From contig JAAXGN010000071.1 in NCBI GenBank assembly GCA_012267415.1, positions 1-64,000 on the forward strand: a stretch of 64,000 bases of DNA, given 5' to 3'. This document shows, piece by piece, positions 34,752 to 44,697 of the stretch. The DNA is from Candidatus Poribacteria bacterium (GTDB taxonomy: Bacteria > Poribacteria > WGA-4E > WGA-3G). The notes under the pieces were generated by a model that saw nothing but the letters and a program-made list of their open reading frames with translations, ran no database searches and was not told the origin of the DNA. Position 1 is the first letter of the stretch, and the number at the start of each line of letters is the position of its first letter. The translations under genes and the position numbers were made by a program.

Positions 34752-35810
34752 TTAAAACTGCCCAGAAACAGAGATTCTTTGTGATGCGCCGAGGGTGTGT
34801 GTATTAAATGCGTAATCTACATAAAATGTAATAGAACTAAGGTTCAATTGCAGACCTGTTCCAGCTGCCAATCCGCGTCCGTTCCATCCACAACGCAATG
34901 CGAGTATGTCAAATAGCAGGTATTCAGCACCTGTACGGATGAGCATACCTCCACTTGAATCTGTTCCCTCTGTCAGATCCGATTGGTCAGTTTCAAAGTC
35001 TATATCAATACACCCTTTCCCGAAACTGGGAAATGTGAATTGATATGCGGCACCGAACCTTAGTCTTCTTCCACGTGTAAAAGTTGGTCTATCAGCCGTA
35101 TCCCAACGAATCTGTGTGCCAGTTGCGTCGAGTAGAAGTCCGCCTACCTGAATTCCTCTATAAGGTGTCAATAGGAATCCGATGTCTAACCCGAATCCTC
35201 TTCCGCTGTTTTCGTAGATAGATTGACTGAGGAGTTTAAGATTTCCACCAATTGAAATCAGTGAATGTATCTCGCGTGCATAAGATATTAACAATGCATT
35301 GTCTGAATTGCTAAAGTATTCTGCAACTGTTGGTGTATCAATGTAGTGTTCGCCTTCGTCTTTAACACCATTCCCATTTAGGTCTTGAAAATCACCTAAC
35401 ATGCCATTGTTATCAACGTCTATAAAAGTTGTTCGGGGAATGTCATCAATGCCTTGCCGAATCCAACTGAGCCCCAAGCTTCCGATTCCTTGAATTTGGT
35501 GTATATAATTGACGAAATTGTAGCTAACCAATCCTTGACTAAGGAAACTCCCTTCACCTATTCTAAATGTGTCGGAGTACATCGTTGAAAATCCGTTTTT
35601 GTTTATTTTTGCTAAACCTGCGGGGTTCCAATAAGTCGCTGTTGCATCATCTGCGATGGCTACGAATGCGCTTCCCATACCGAGTGCTCTTGCTCCAACA
35701 CCATGACTGAGGAATTCAGCGACGTGTGCTCCTTCATCAGCAGCCTGGGAGGTGTAATAGGTAAAGAAAATGAGTGTGATAATTGTTATAGTGTATACAG
35801 ATTTTTTCAT
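34752..35810 (-). CDS. PorV/PorQ-like outer-membrane beta-barrel protein
   Basis: 352 residues with a signal peptide ending 'YTSQAADEG' (about 24). The characteristic PorV/UPF0164 motif follows: 'FLSHGVGARALGMGSAFVA' and 'DDATATYWNPAGLA'. Beta-strand repeats then run to the C-terminal 'ISVSGQF' (terminal Phe). A Ca-binding-like Asp/Asn-rich loop is seen at about 130-145 ('DVDNNGMLGDFQDLNGNG'). PorV homologues shuttle secreted substrates in type IX secretion, but the related family is widespread outside it; no other Por genes are in the window. The ATG at 35810 has AGGA seven bases upstream and lies four bases after the stop of the DUF6785-type gene. Confidence 0.82.
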   Translation of the reverse strand: MKKSVYTITIITLIFFTYYTSQAADEGAHVAEFLSHGVGARALGMGSAFVAIADDATATYWNPAGLAKINKNGFSTMYSDTFRIGEGSFLSQGLVSYNFVNYIHQIQGIGSLGLSWIRQGIDDIPRTTFIDVDNNGMLGDFQDLNGNGVKDEGEHYIDTPTVAEYFSNSDNALLISYAREIHSLISIGGNLKLLSQSIYENSGRGFGLDIGFLLTPYRGIQVGGLLLDATGTQIRWDTADRPTFTRGRRLRFGAAYQFTFPSFGKGCIDIDFETDQSDLTEGTDSSGGMLIRTGAEYLLFDILALRCGWNGRGLAAGTGLQLNLSSITFYVDYAFNTHTLGASQRISVSGQF

Positions 35811-35814
35811 GTTT

Positions 35815-37788
35815 TTATCCTGGTGCAAAGTCGTATATGGGTGCTCGGATGATGACGCTGAGTACGCTCCAGAACGCCCCTACACAATATTCGCCGAGTA
35901 TTACGCCAAAGAAGAAGAAGATCATTCTTCTATATGTTTTGGGACCACCAAATCGTAGAGCGATCCACTTTAGAAATGTGCTAATTACGAGACAACTCCA
36001 GAAATACCCGACTCCAAAGGTCATAGAAATCGGATAACCTGCTGGATGGAGGGGCCACCAGATGAACCGCATCCGCATAAACATCAGTAGGAATGTAAAT
36101 CCCATTCCGCCTGCCATGAAACTCATTGCAGGTACATTTGGATCGCGCGGAAAGGTGAACAATCCGGATAGCCAATTGAACTGACCGATATGTCCTACTG
36201 AAGGACCGATTCCACCTCCTGCTCCTGTGACTGCTCCGCCAAGGCGGTATAACTCGCTTAACGTTGCCCAAAATGCTGATAGGGATCCGAGTATTACTGC
36301 AATAAGCATTGCCAACACGAGTCTTTTTGTATTCATGTTAGCGCGTTCAGCCATTTTGAATGCTTCAAGTTGATGTGGCATGATGTGTTCACGATAGCCG
36401 CGCCCACTAAAAAACCAAAACAGTGGAAAGACAGTTAAGTTATTAGGTCCGATGCGTCTCGTGCCTAAAATATTCACTAAAAATTGCTGAGCATTACACA
36501 TGCCAGCCATCTCGTGTGCTGGGGGTCCGAGTTCTGCGCGGACACGCGTAATTCCGATAGAGATTGCATAAAAGAAAGCGAAGAATGGGAGAATAATCGG
36601 GAGTGTCATACCTGCTTTAAGACAGAACCAGATGATATACAGACTTGCACCAATTATGATGAGAAACGCTGACCGATATCGTATCGGTTCGGCAGCGTCA
36701 TCGATTCCACCAGATAGTCCGAGTATTGTACGTCCCACCTTCACGATATGTCTACGTGTTACAAGTATAGCGATGACGAAAATTGCCATCCATCCACCGA
36801 TAGATTGTTCGCTTCCATAGGGAAATGGTGAAGGAATTCCTAACGCGCTACCGAAGACACGTTGCATTTTTTCAAAAAGGTAGAAGAACCATAAGGAAAA
36901 TGATAAATCGAGTGGTAAAAGGAATCCTAAACCGATAACAAACGGGTATAAGGGTACGGGGATATTTCCGACAGCGTTCCACGGTTTTTCGGTGAAAAAA
37001 GCTCCCCAGTTCCGTGCGTTGTGTCGAACACTGAAATCTGGTAGTACGGGGAAGAAGTGTGCCAGTCCGTGCCAGACATTTGCTAAAGCAGCGATAATGA
37101 AGCCGTACCATAGCAGTCTATTTTTGAAGAGTTGTGCTCTCCCGCCACCCTCGGTAATAGCCATCGGTAGCTGTATAATTGGATATGCAAGTTTTTCATT
37201 TTCTGTCCACTGCTTGCGAATGAGTACGTTCAGACAGATCATGATTGCACCCAGAGCGAGTATGAAGGATGTCCACCATAATGTCGGCATAATCCATGCG
37301 CCACCTATTTCTGCGTTGTAGAAGGGTGTGTCACCTTCATAGAATCCTCTTATAATATCTTTATCTGCCACAACGAGATGTTGTGGGATATAGCTATGAA
37401 ATGTTCCTGCCCAATCGTTTTCTATTGTCGCGAACCAGAAGGCGTGTGGGAGTGCTGGAATTGTCAACGCCAGGGCATCATGTCCCGCTAATCCAGATGC
37501 TATGGACAACATTGCATAGATTGTGATCAGCTCGCCTTGGGTCAATGCAGATTTTGGAGCAACACGTTTTAAGATAAGGTTGAATAGGATGAGGAAGAAT
37601 ATGTTTAAGACGACATTCCAGAAGAGTGAAATGGTTGTAGGATGTCCGGAATGCCAGACACATTCGACCTCTATGACCCAAAAGACATTTGGTGGGATTA
37701 ATAAGATAGCAATAAGAATTGCGCGCCATGTAACACCGAAATTACGTTTTTCGTATTGATTTTCGAGGTGTGTTGTTGAAGATTCCAT
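35815..37788 (-). CDS. Polytopic membrane protein, DUF6785/DUF6784 type (OPT transporter-like)
   Basis: 657 residues with about 12-14 hydrophobic segments, beginning 'FGVTWRAILIAILLIPPNVF'. The conserved blocks 'LTQGELITIYAMLSIASGLAGHD' (split in the sequence), 'WWTSFILALGAIMICL', 'WTENEKLAYPIIQLP', 'YGSEQSIGGWMAIF' and 'ELGPPAHEMAG' fit the paired DUF6785/DUF6784 families of Planctomycetes and Poribacteria, which resemble oligopeptide-type transporters. The substrate is unknown. It is placed between a GHMP sugar kinase (30-base gap) and a PorV-like barrel (4-base gap), all on one strand. Together with the kinase, a sugar or sugar-derivative transport role is possible but not shown. Confidence 0.75.
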   Translation of the reverse strand: MESSTTHLENQYEKRNFGVTWRAILIAILLIPPNVFWVIEVECVWHSGHPTTISLFWNVVLNIFFLILFNLILKRVAPKSALTQGELITIYAMLSIASGLAGHDALALTIPALPHAFWFATIENDWAGTFHSYIPQHLVVADKDIIRGFYEGDTPFYNAEIGGAWIMPTLWWTSFILALGAIMICLNVLIRKQWTENEKLAYPIIQLPMAITEGGGRAQLFKNRLLWYGFIIAALANVWHGLAHFFPVLPDFSVRHNARNWGAFFTEKPWNAVGNIPVPLYPFVIGLGFLLPLDLSFSLWFFYLFEKMQRVFGSALGIPSPFPYGSEQSIGGWMAIFVIAILVTRRHIVKVGRTILGLSGGIDDAAEPIRYRSAFLIIIGASLYIIWFCLKAGMTLPIILPFFAFFYAISIGITRVRAELGPPAHEMAGMCNAQQFLVNILGTRRIGPNNLTVFPLFWFFSGRGYREHIMPHQLEAFKMAERANMNTKRLVLAMLIAVILGSLSAFWATLSELYRLGGAVTGAGGGIGPSVGHIGQFNWLSGLFTFPRDPNVPAMSFMAGGMGFTFLLMFMRMRFIWWPLHPAGYPISMTFGVGYFWSCLVISTFLKWIALRFGGPKTYRRMIFFFFGVILGEYCVGAFWSVLSVIIRAPIYDFAPG

Positions 37789-37818
37789 ATAGTCATTCTA
37801 TCTTTCAGTTTTTAAGAT

Positions 37819-39285
37819 TTAGAAATGCGTTAAGGGTTCATTCTCTGCTAATTCCCAAACAATATGTCCAAATTCATTTGCACCCGCACTGGATCCTTTG
37901 AATGTCACCGTCTGAATACCCCAAGCCAATTTATATGCAGATAGGATCTGTGTCAAAGATGTAGAAACATCGCCATAGCAGAGGAGTGCAGCGGTTCCCC
38001 CTCCCCCTCCGCCGGTAATTTTTGCGCCGTAAATTCCTCCCTGTGGACCGATTTTTTGTGCAATATTGACGATACCATCAATCTCAGGACAGCCGAGTCC
38101 GGCACAGTCACGATAGCTTGCATTTGATTCATACATGAGGCTTCCCGCTTCAGTAAGGTACTGTTGTGCGTGATGGGGATATGTCTGAACATTTTTGATT
38201 GCATCTATGAATTGCTTAACCCTTGCATTCTCATAAACAGGATGATTTACGCAGTTACGAACGTTATAAATCTTGTCAGGTTTTACCTTCGTAACATTAT
38301 CTACAGATTGACCGTATTTTTCAATGAATTCACATCCGTGAATCTTTTGTGGTAGAAGAGGAATACACATTTTTTCATATTCCTCTACCGTCAGATTGCA
38401 TAAATAGTTTGTATCTAATTTTTTCCATGCCAGTTCTTTTTGGAGTATCGTCAAACCCATAAATGCTGCAGTTCTTGTATCAATATAAGCACTGCTCTTT
38501 GTACTGCGGAGAACTTTGGGGTGTATACCTATGAATGAGACATTGGTTGGACAGTCGACATATTCCAGTATTTTATCAGGTTGACACAAGAGAGATAGTA
38601 TTTTATTCCTTTTCCCTAATGTTGCTGTCACCTGATCCATAATACCACATGGTGCTCCGACTACACAGTTTTCAACAATCTGCCCTAATCTTGCAATTTC
38701 AATTGGTTTTAGACCCAAGCGATATTGTTGGTTGATTATGCTTAATGTTGCAACTTCAATTGCTGCGGATGAAGCAATACCAGCCCCCATCGGAATGTCA
38801 CTTTTAATAACTATGACAGCACCGTGTGGGAACTTTTCAACTTTTTCTTCCTTCAGCAGAGCAAAAAAACAACCCAGTACATATCCCATCCATGCTGAAT
38901 TTTCTTTTGTTGACATCATGTTTCGGACTTGAGGATATGACTTAAGTTTATCATCTTCGTAGAAGTCATCAAGCGACATCTGAACACTTGGTACTAATAG
39001 TTTCTCATCTTGTATTGTAAGAGCTAATAGTTTTTTATCATTTCTTGGTTGAATAGCAGCGGCGACAGCACGGTTGAGTGTCATTTGAAAGACGTTAGCA
39101 CCGCAATAATCCGCAATACCTCCCATTATGTCAAGTCTTGCGGGCGCGCGTGCCACGATTATCTTTCCCTCTTTGTTGAATCCTTTCTGAGAGAACACGT
39201 CAAGAGAATCGCATTGTAAGAGATATTCCAGCTCAACAACTTGTAGCGTTTTTTGTGAAGGACCGTGAAGTTGTTCAACCTTCAT
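37819..39285 (-). CDS. GHMP-family sugar kinase, galactokinase/L-arabinokinase-like
   Basis: 488 residues with all three GHMP motifs. These are 'ARAPARLDIMGGIADYCG' (about 45-62; the MGGIADY form is that of L-arabinokinase-like enzymes, versus IGEHTDY in GalK), 'IPMGAGIASSAAIEVATLS' (about 165-183), and 'AKITGGGGGGTAALL' near the C-terminus. It should phosphorylate the anomeric position of a sugar with ATP. A central insertion of about 60 residues with Cys ('GCEFIEKYGQSVDNV') makes it longer than standard galactokinases (about 390). Neighbours are the DUF6785-type transporter downstream and an efflux adaptor upstream. Sugar specificity cannot be read from sequence. Confidence 0.8.
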   Translation of the reverse strand: MKVEQLHGPSQKTLQVVELEYLLQCDSLDVFSQKGFNKEGKIIVARAPARLDIMGGIADYCGANVFQMTLNRAVAAAIQPRNDKKLLALTIQDEKLLVPSVQMSLDDFYEDDKLKSYPQVRNMMSTKENSAWMGYVLGCFFALLKEEKVEKFPHGAVIVIKSDIPMGAGIASSAAIEVATLSIINQQYRLGLKPIEIARLGQIVENCVVGAPCGIMDQVTATLGKRNKILSLLCQPDKILEYVDCPTNVSFIGIHPKVLRSTKSSAYIDTRTAAFMGLTILQKELAWKKLDTNYLCNLTVEEYEKMCIPLLPQKIHGCEFIEKYGQSVDNVTKVKPDKIYNVRNCVNHPVYENARVKQFIDAIKNVQTYPHHAQQYLTEAGSLMYESNASYRDCAGLGCPEIDGIVNIAQKIGPQGGIYGAKITGGGGGGTAALLCYGDVSTSLTQILSAYKLAWGIQTVTFKGSSAGANEFGHIVWELAENEPLTHF

Positions 39286-39354
39286 TGTTTATCTCTTTTT
39301 TAGTGATAGCGTGAGGAGGATTTGACAAAGCGATAGTGAACACGACACCCTATG

Positions 39355-40995
39355 TCAAGGGTTGACAACTGTGACGCTTTCTCCTACTTTAAGGGAATGT
39401 TGTCCAGCGACGACGACAGATTCTCCCTCGTCTAATCCATTCACTATCTCTACTAATCCACCCTGAGCGAGACCAACTTCTACAGGTTTGCGTTGACTCT
39501 TGCCTGCTTCAACAACAAAGACATTCTGTTTTTTCGTTGTTCCATCTTCAATCAAAGAGACACGAGGAACAAGAATGGCATCCGTTTGAATTTTGACAGG
39601 AATATTAACCTTTGCAAACATACCGGGTTTCAGGAGTCTTTCAGCATTATCTATGCTGATCTCAACAGATGCTGTCCGTTGCATCGGTTGTAATGTTGGA
39701 CTGATATAGGATATAGCACCAGTTATTGGCGTGTTGATTCCTTCAATGACAATCACAGTTTGCTGATTGAGGGATACCTGACTTAATTGTGACTCGATCA
39801 CATCAACCTTTGCGTTAACTATGTCAGTATCTACTATCTCAAACAGAGGTGCAGTTGGAACAGCCATTCCTCCTAAATCTAAATGTCTTTGAGAAACGAT
39901 TCCATCAATAGGTGCGATGATTGTAGCATCTTTAAGTCTTTTCTGTGCGAGTTTAAGAGCAATACTTGCTTGTTTTTTAGCCGTATTTGCGGTTATGATT
40001 TCAGCTTCCCAACTTTTTGCGTTTTGTAAAGCTTGTGCGGTTGTAAGTCCAGCTTTTGCTGCATCAACTTGGGATGCAGCGAAGGCGATATCTTTTTCCC
40101 AGGTTTTTGTTTGTGCTTGTAATTCTGCAAGTTTAAGTGCGGCTCTTGCTTGTTCTACTTGTGCTTGCATCGCCAGAATATCTTCTTCACGGGATCCGTT
40201 CTCAATCAGTTGTAGCTGCTCCGAGGCAATATTATATTGAGCCATGACAACATCTAACTGCGTTTTGCTATTATCCAATGATTGTTGACTAATAGCACCA
40301 TTTTTGAAGAGGCGTTCAGATCGAGAATAGTTGTTCTTAGCGTTTGCAAGGTTTGCTTCAGCTTGATTTAAAGCTGCCTTCGCTTGTCGTCTATCTTCAT
40401 CCCTTGCACCGGTTTTAATCTTCTCAAGATTTGCCTCAAGCGATTTGAGTCCTGCTTTCGCTTGTTCAATCTGTGTCACAGTGCGAATCTCTGCGAGTTC
40501 TTTTACTTGTTGAAGTGATGCTTCAGCGGCATCCAACTGTGCCTTTGCTTGTGCCACTTGTGAGAGAACACGTACCTTAGCGAGTTGCTTTGCTTGCAAG
40601 TATCCTGTTTCTGCTGCTTCCAATGTTGCTTGTGCTTGTTGCACAGCGAGGTCTAATTCCTCATGTTCAACAACAGCGAGGGTATCACCTTTTTCTACAC
40701 GGTCACCTTCAGAAACGGCAATAGAGATAATTCTGCCAGAGATTTTAGGGATTATGTTAACCCGGGATTCGGCTTCAATTGTTCCAGATAGCTTAAGTTC
40801 TGACCGGATCTCATCCCGCATTGCTTTAACGATTTCAACGGGTTTTGATCCAATATCTACCTCTTCAGGTATAGTTTCTGTTTTTTCAGGTTTCAATACA
40901 CGAAATAGTACGATTACTACGACAACTGCGATGATAATTATAAAACCCCAAATTCTTTTTAATTTATGACTCCTTGACGAATCAAAAAAATTCAC
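39355..40995 (-). CDS. Efflux periplasmic adaptor (HlyD/RND membrane-fusion family)
   Basis: 546 residues: an N-terminal membrane helix (about 14-32), then the split biotinyl-lipoyl domain ('GRIISIAVSEGDRVEKGDTL'). An unusually long alpha-helical hairpin of Ala/Gln-rich coiled coil follows (about 115-345, several 'QAKAQLDAAEASL'-like repeats), then 'IIAPIDGIVSQRHLDLGG' closing the lipoyl domain, a beta barrel, and the membrane-proximal domain ending 'VVAGQHSLKVGESVTVVNP'. It should bridge an inner-membrane pump to TolC. The start is GTG 40995 with AAGGAG seven bases upstream. A TolC gene lies just upstream, but no RND, ABC or MFS pump is encoded nearby; the next gene is a sugar kinase. Confidence 0.88.
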   Translation of the reverse strand: MNFFDSSRSHKLKRIWGFIIIIAVVVVIVLFRVLKPEKTETIPEEVDIGSKPVEIVKAMRDEIRSELKLSGTIEAESRVNIIPKISGRIISIAVSEGDRVEKGDTLAVVEHEELDLAVQQAQATLEAAETGYLQAKQLAKVRVLSQVAQAKAQLDAAEASLQQVKELAEIRTVTQIEQAKAGLKSLEANLEKIKTGARDEDRRQAKAALNQAEANLANAKNNYSRSERLFKNGAISQQSLDNSKTQLDVVMAQYNIASEQLQLIENGSREEDILAMQAQVEQARAALKLAELQAQTKTWEKDIAFAASQVDAAKAGLTTAQALQNAKSWEAEIITANTAKKQASIALKLAQKRLKDATIIAPIDGIVSQRHLDLGGMAVPTAPLFEIVDTDIVNAKVDVIESQLSQVSLNQQTVIVIEGINTPITGAISYISPTLQPMQRTASVEISIDNAERLLKPGMFAKVNIPVKIQTDAILVPRVSLIEDGTTKKQNVFVVEAGKSQRKPVEVGLAQGGLVEIVNGLDEGESVVVAGQHSLKVGESVTVVNP

Positions 40996-41058
40996 TATTA
41001 AACTCCTTCAGTAAATTTTATCGTGAAAAGTTATATTTTTGAAATCATGAACATTCGG

Positions 41059-42462
41059 TTATTCAATACGCTGTCCAATTGCCTTTTCAAGTCGGACTAA
41101 ACCGATCACATAATCGTGGTATGCTTGAAGTCGGTTGACTTTTGACTGCATGAGTGCAAGTTGTGCATCTGTCATTTCGACTGTTGTAATCATGCCATTC
41201 TCAAATTGCAGTGTAGCAATCCTGACGGTTTCTTCAGCTTGACTTACAGTCTCACGTTGTGTTTCAATCAATGATCTGGCTTCATGTAGGTCAAGATATG
41301 CTTTCCTTACTTCAGATTCAATAACCGTCTTAATTTGCGATGTTCCTAATTGCGACTGCTTCAGTATTGACTCACTCTGTTTGATAGCGGCACTGGTGGC
41401 AAAGCCATCAAAAATTGGAACATTGATTTGAAGACCTAAACTCCAAATACGGTTCATTTGCGTGAGTCTCTCATTGTGAGAAATCTGATAATTTGAGAAG
41501 AAAGCGAGATCAGGAAGCCTTCTTGTTTTTGCTATACTTATCTGTTTCTCACCAACTTCTTCATTAAGTAAAGCCTTTCTGACTTCAGGTCGTTTATCAA
41601 GTGCGATGTCAATTAGATCATCAAGTTGTATGTTAACATCCTTTACTTCAAAAGTACCTTGAACTGATATTTCTTGAGAAAGCGGTAAATTCAAGGTGGT
41701 TTTATATATGTTTTTGGCATTTTTTACGCTATTTTTTGCACGAATTAGTTGTGACTTAGCATTTGCCAGTTGCACTTTTGCTCGAAGCACATCAAAATTA
41801 GTTGCTGTACCTGCTTCAAAAGCTGCCTGTGCAATGTTCAGTTGTTTTTCAACAAGTTCAAGACTCTGTTCAGCAACCTTAACGAATTCTTGTGTGATTA
41901 GAACTGCGTAGAATGCATTGAATACATCAACGCGTAGTTTTTGATATGCAGTTTCTACATCCTTTTGTGCTGCTTGATATCCAATTTTGGCTGCTTTGTA
42001 AGCGTCATAGTAGCGTCCCCATGCAAATATGGGTTGGGTCAAGCTCACTGTTCCTTGTATATTGTGTTGTGCCCCAAACTCCAGTTCAATCAGTTCTGCT
42101 TCATTGTCTGGGTCTGAAGGTTCCATTTCATTCATTTCCTCTTCGGGGACAGGAAACCCGAACCCGCCTTCTGCCTGAATAACCGACTTTTGAACATCTC
42201 TAAAGTAAGTATAGTTTCCATTCGCTGTGAGTCGTGGTAGCATTGTTGCGCGGGATGCCTTAATCTGTGCTTCAGCAGCCTTCAAACTCTCTAAAGCGGC
42301 TTGAATTGTCAGGTTGTTCTCCTTTGCTGTTGCTAAACTTTGCTCAAGGTTTAGTACCTTCGTTTCATTTGCATAAACAGAAAAAGTTTGCGATAGTAAT
42401 ACAGTTAATAATAGAAAAGGGGTTCCAAGGCAATAAATGCGATGGAACCATTTAATATTCAT
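41059..42462 (-). CDS. TolC-family outer-membrane efflux channel
   Basis: 467 residues with a signal peptide ('...FSVYANET', about 32) and the two homologous halves of TolC. Each half has long helices ('LEQSLATAKENNLTIQAALE', 'IALDKRPEVRKALLNEEVGE') and a beta hairpin ('GTVSLTQPIFAWGRYYDAYK', 'GLQINVPIFDGFATSAAIKQ'). The end 'VRLEKAIGQ' is typical. An acidic Pro/Glu-rich insertion at about 105-130 is not standard. It should form the trimeric exit duct for the adaptor encoded 63 bases downstream. GGAGG lies 11 bases before the ATG. It follows the YCF48-like gene by 24 bases. Confidence 0.9.
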   Translation of the reverse strand: MNIKWFHRIYCLGTPFLLLTVLLSQTFSVYANETKVLNLEQSLATAKENNLTIQAALESLKAAEAQIKASRATMLPRLTANGNYTYFRDVQKSVIQAEGGFGFPVPEEEMNEMEPSDPDNEAELIELEFGAQHNIQGTVSLTQPIFAWGRYYDAYKAAKIGYQAAQKDVETAYQKLRVDVFNAFYAVLITQEFVKVAEQSLELVEKQLNIAQAAFEAGTATNFDVLRAKVQLANAKSQLIRAKNSVKNAKNIYKTTLNLPLSQEISVQGTFEVKDVNIQLDDLIDIALDKRPEVRKALLNEEVGEKQISIAKTRRLPDLAFFSNYQISHNERLTQMNRIWSLGLQINVPIFDGFATSAAIKQSESILKQSQLGTSQIKTVIESEVRKAYLDLHEARSLIETQRETVSQAEETVRIATLQFENGMITTVEMTDAQLALMQSKVNRLQAYHDYVIGLVRLEKAIGQRIE

Positions 42463-42486
42463 CTGAGTAATTTCCTCCGAAGAAGA

Positions 42487-44367
42487 CTAATACCGAAGGA
42501 TTGTCGTAGCGTCCCCGATAATCCAGAGTGTTCCGTTGGGTGCTTTGACAATTTCTCTAAGATTGTTTATCGTGACTGTATTATGTCGGAGCCAGGTAAC
42601 ACCTGCATCAGTCGTTTTCAAGATTATCCCTTTGTCACCCGCTGCCCATCCGTCTTGTTCATTTACGAATAAAATAGCATTAAGGTTCTCATCAGTTGGA
42701 ACTGTTTGTTCGGTCCAGTTTTCTCCGCCATCTGATGAATGCATAATTGTGCCTTGGTTTCCTGCGATCCAGACTTTGTTGGGTGAGATTGCATAAACGT
42801 CTTGCAATTCTGCGTAACCCATCTGGATACGCCAAGTTTTGCCAGCATCTTCAGTTTTTGCGATAGTTCCGGCGAATCCGACGATCCAGCCTATGTTTTC
42901 ATTAAGAAAATGGACTCCGTGTAGATTGTTGAAACCTGCACCAGTGAAATTCGTGTCTATATCTACTCCGGTCCATGTTTCACCCCCGTTCTCAGTTTTC
43001 ATGACTTTTCCCGTTTCGCCTACTGCCCAGGCGTGGGTTGGACTTGCGAAGCTCATAGCGTAGCAGCCCATAGCACTTTTCCAGCTATTCGGTCCACCGA
43101 ATTTTATACGTTCGGCTCTACCGTGTCCTTCATCGCCGGGATCGCTAACACTTTTCCATGTATTTCCGCCATCTAAGGTTTCAAGCAGAGCAGCGTTGCT
43201 TCCTACGATGTATCCCTTCATTTTATCAACAAAACCGATACCGAAGAGTTCGAAAACATCACCGCTATTCTGAGGTATCCAGGTATTTCCGCCATCTGCC
43301 GTGTGCATGACAGCACCAGCCAATCCTACTATCCAACCGAGCTGGTCGTTGTGAAAATAAGCTGCCCTGAGTTCATTTGCACTTGAGACGACATTCCAAG
43401 TGTCACCACCATCTGTTGTATGTAGAATTGTAGATTTAACACCGACGATCCATGCTTCAGTTGGGCTGATCATGTGGACACCTTGAAGTCGGGCAGCAAC
43501 AGGCCGTTTTTTAATTGGTGTCCAGGTAATACCACCATCGTTTGTCCTGAGGATTACGCCGAATTCTGCTGCGGCTAATCCGAAACTTGGATTCGCGAAG
43601 TGAACATCCCATATAGGTTCAGGCATTCCGTTAGAGTTTGGTACATTGCTCTGCTGAACTTGCCAATTTTTTCCATCCACTGTTGAAACAACTGCACCCC
43701 CTGCACCAACTGACCAACCGATTTTATCGTTAAGCATTGATATTGAGTCAAGTGTGTTGACGGTTGCGCTTGTTTGGAAACCCCAGTTTTCTCCACCATC
43801 TGTTGTGTGAAGTATAGTTCCTCCACCGCCGGCAGCCCAGCCAACCATTGGGTTAACGAAATGAACACTTTCAACCTGATTATTGGTTTCTATACCTTGT
43901 TGTTCCCAAGAGATTCCACCGTTGTTTGTATGCATGACAAAGCCGCCATCGCCGCATGCCCATCCGTTATTTTCATCTACGAATGAGACACCTGATAGAG
44001 CCACGCGTGTGTCCGTAACTAACTTACTCCACGAGTTTCCACCATCAATAGATTTCAATACAGTGCCGTTTTCACCGACGATCCATCCGATTTTTGGATT
44101 GATGAAGTGAACTTTATTGAACTCTACGAGGAAGGGTAATGGACGGTTCGGTTGCGGATGCCATGTTTTTCCACCATCAGTTGTGTTTAGAATAGCGGAG
44201 TTGCTTCCAACGATCCATCCGTGCATGTCATCGAGGAAAAAAACATCTGTAAAGTTAGATTGCCATTGGGATTCGCTAATTTTCGCCCAATCCTTTTGAG
44301 CGAATGTAAACGGTGTAATGTATAGAAACAGAAATAAAAGAATAAAGTACAATGTCGCGCGTTTCAT
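42487..44367 (-). CDS. Secreted YCF48/BNR-type beta-propeller protein
   Basis: 626 residues with a signal peptide ('...ITPFTFAQ', about 23) and about twelve repeats of the form 'F.D...GW.VG..G.IL.T.DGG.TW' such as 'HGWIVGSNSAILNTTDGGKT' and 'GWAAGDKGIILKTTDAGVTW'. This is the YCF48 (photosystem II assembly factor-like) family, widespread in non-photosynthetic bacteria as secreted propellers of unknown role. Two propellers are likely. GGAGGAG lies eight bases before the ATG. It is the first gene of the minus-strand run YCF48 - TolC - adaptor - kinase and diverges from the PHP gene at 44698. The propeller of the sigma-factor fusion (12304-15357) uses similar blades. Confidence 0.85.
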   Translation of the reverse strand: MKRATLYFILLFLFLYITPFTFAQKDWAKISESQWQSNFTDVFFLDDMHGWIVGSNSAILNTTDGGKTWHPQPNRPLPFLVEFNKVHFINPKIGWIVGENGTVLKSIDGGNSWSKLVTDTRVALSGVSFVDENNGWACGDGGFVMHTNNGGISWEQQGIETNNQVESVHFVNPMVGWAAGGGGTILHTTDGGENWGFQTSATVNTLDSISMLNDKIGWSVGAGGAVVSTVDGKNWQVQQSNVPNSNGMPEPIWDVHFANPSFGLAAAEFGVILRTNDGGITWTPIKKRPVAARLQGVHMISPTEAWIVGVKSTILHTTDGGDTWNVVSSANELRAAYFHNDQLGWIVGLAGAVMHTADGGNTWIPQNSGDVFELFGIGFVDKMKGYIVGSNAALLETLDGGNTWKSVSDPGDEGHGRAERIKFGGPNSWKSAMGCYAMSFASPTHAWAVGETGKVMKTENGGETWTGVDIDTNFTGAGFNNLHGVHFLNENIGWIVGFAGTIAKTEDAGKTWRIQMGYAELQDVYAISPNKVWIAGNQGTIMHSSDGGENWTEQTVPTDENLNAILFVNEQDGWAAGDKGIILKTTDAGVTWLRHNTVTINNLREIVKAPNGTLWIIGDATTILRY

Positions 44368-44632
44368 GTTAACAACTCCTCCATTTTTCCAATATTTTGC
44401 ATAACATACTTAGAAGTCCATGTTATTGTAAAGACAAAATCGTAATTTGATGTATGGATTACAGTTTATAAATTTTAGTATATCACTTTACCTTGATGTA
44501 CGTCAAGATATAATTTCTTTATCCTTGATTATCGTTAGCAACGTATTGTATAATACCTATATGGTACAACAAAATGCTATAATTTAATAGATGTTCTGAA
44601 CAAACGTGATTTATCAATCTTTCGCCACAAGA

Positions 44633-44653
44633 CCCCGATGCTTTAGCACGGGG
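44633..44653. repeat. CCCCG...TGCTTTAGCA...CGGGG hairpin, possible IS200/IS605-type end remnant
   Basis: CCCCG-A-TGC-TTTA-GCA-CGGGG forms a strong stem with one bulged base. This wording resembles the subterminal hairpin found at the right end of IS200/IS605 elements, but no transposase is nearby. It lies 45 bases upstream of the PHP gene start in the 330-bp divergent gap 44368-44697. That gap also holds CTTGATGTACGTCAAG at about 44494-44509 and otherwise nothing I can name. Confidence 0.35.
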
Positions 44654-44697
44654 AGTATGTCAAATTTATCTCAGAACACGCAACAAGGAGTAAAAAC

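Noticed and set aside
44494..44509. CTTGATGTACGTCAAG as a regulator operator
   Set aside because: It is a single 5-bp palindrome with a six-base spacer, with no second site and no adjacent regulator gene; too weak to call.
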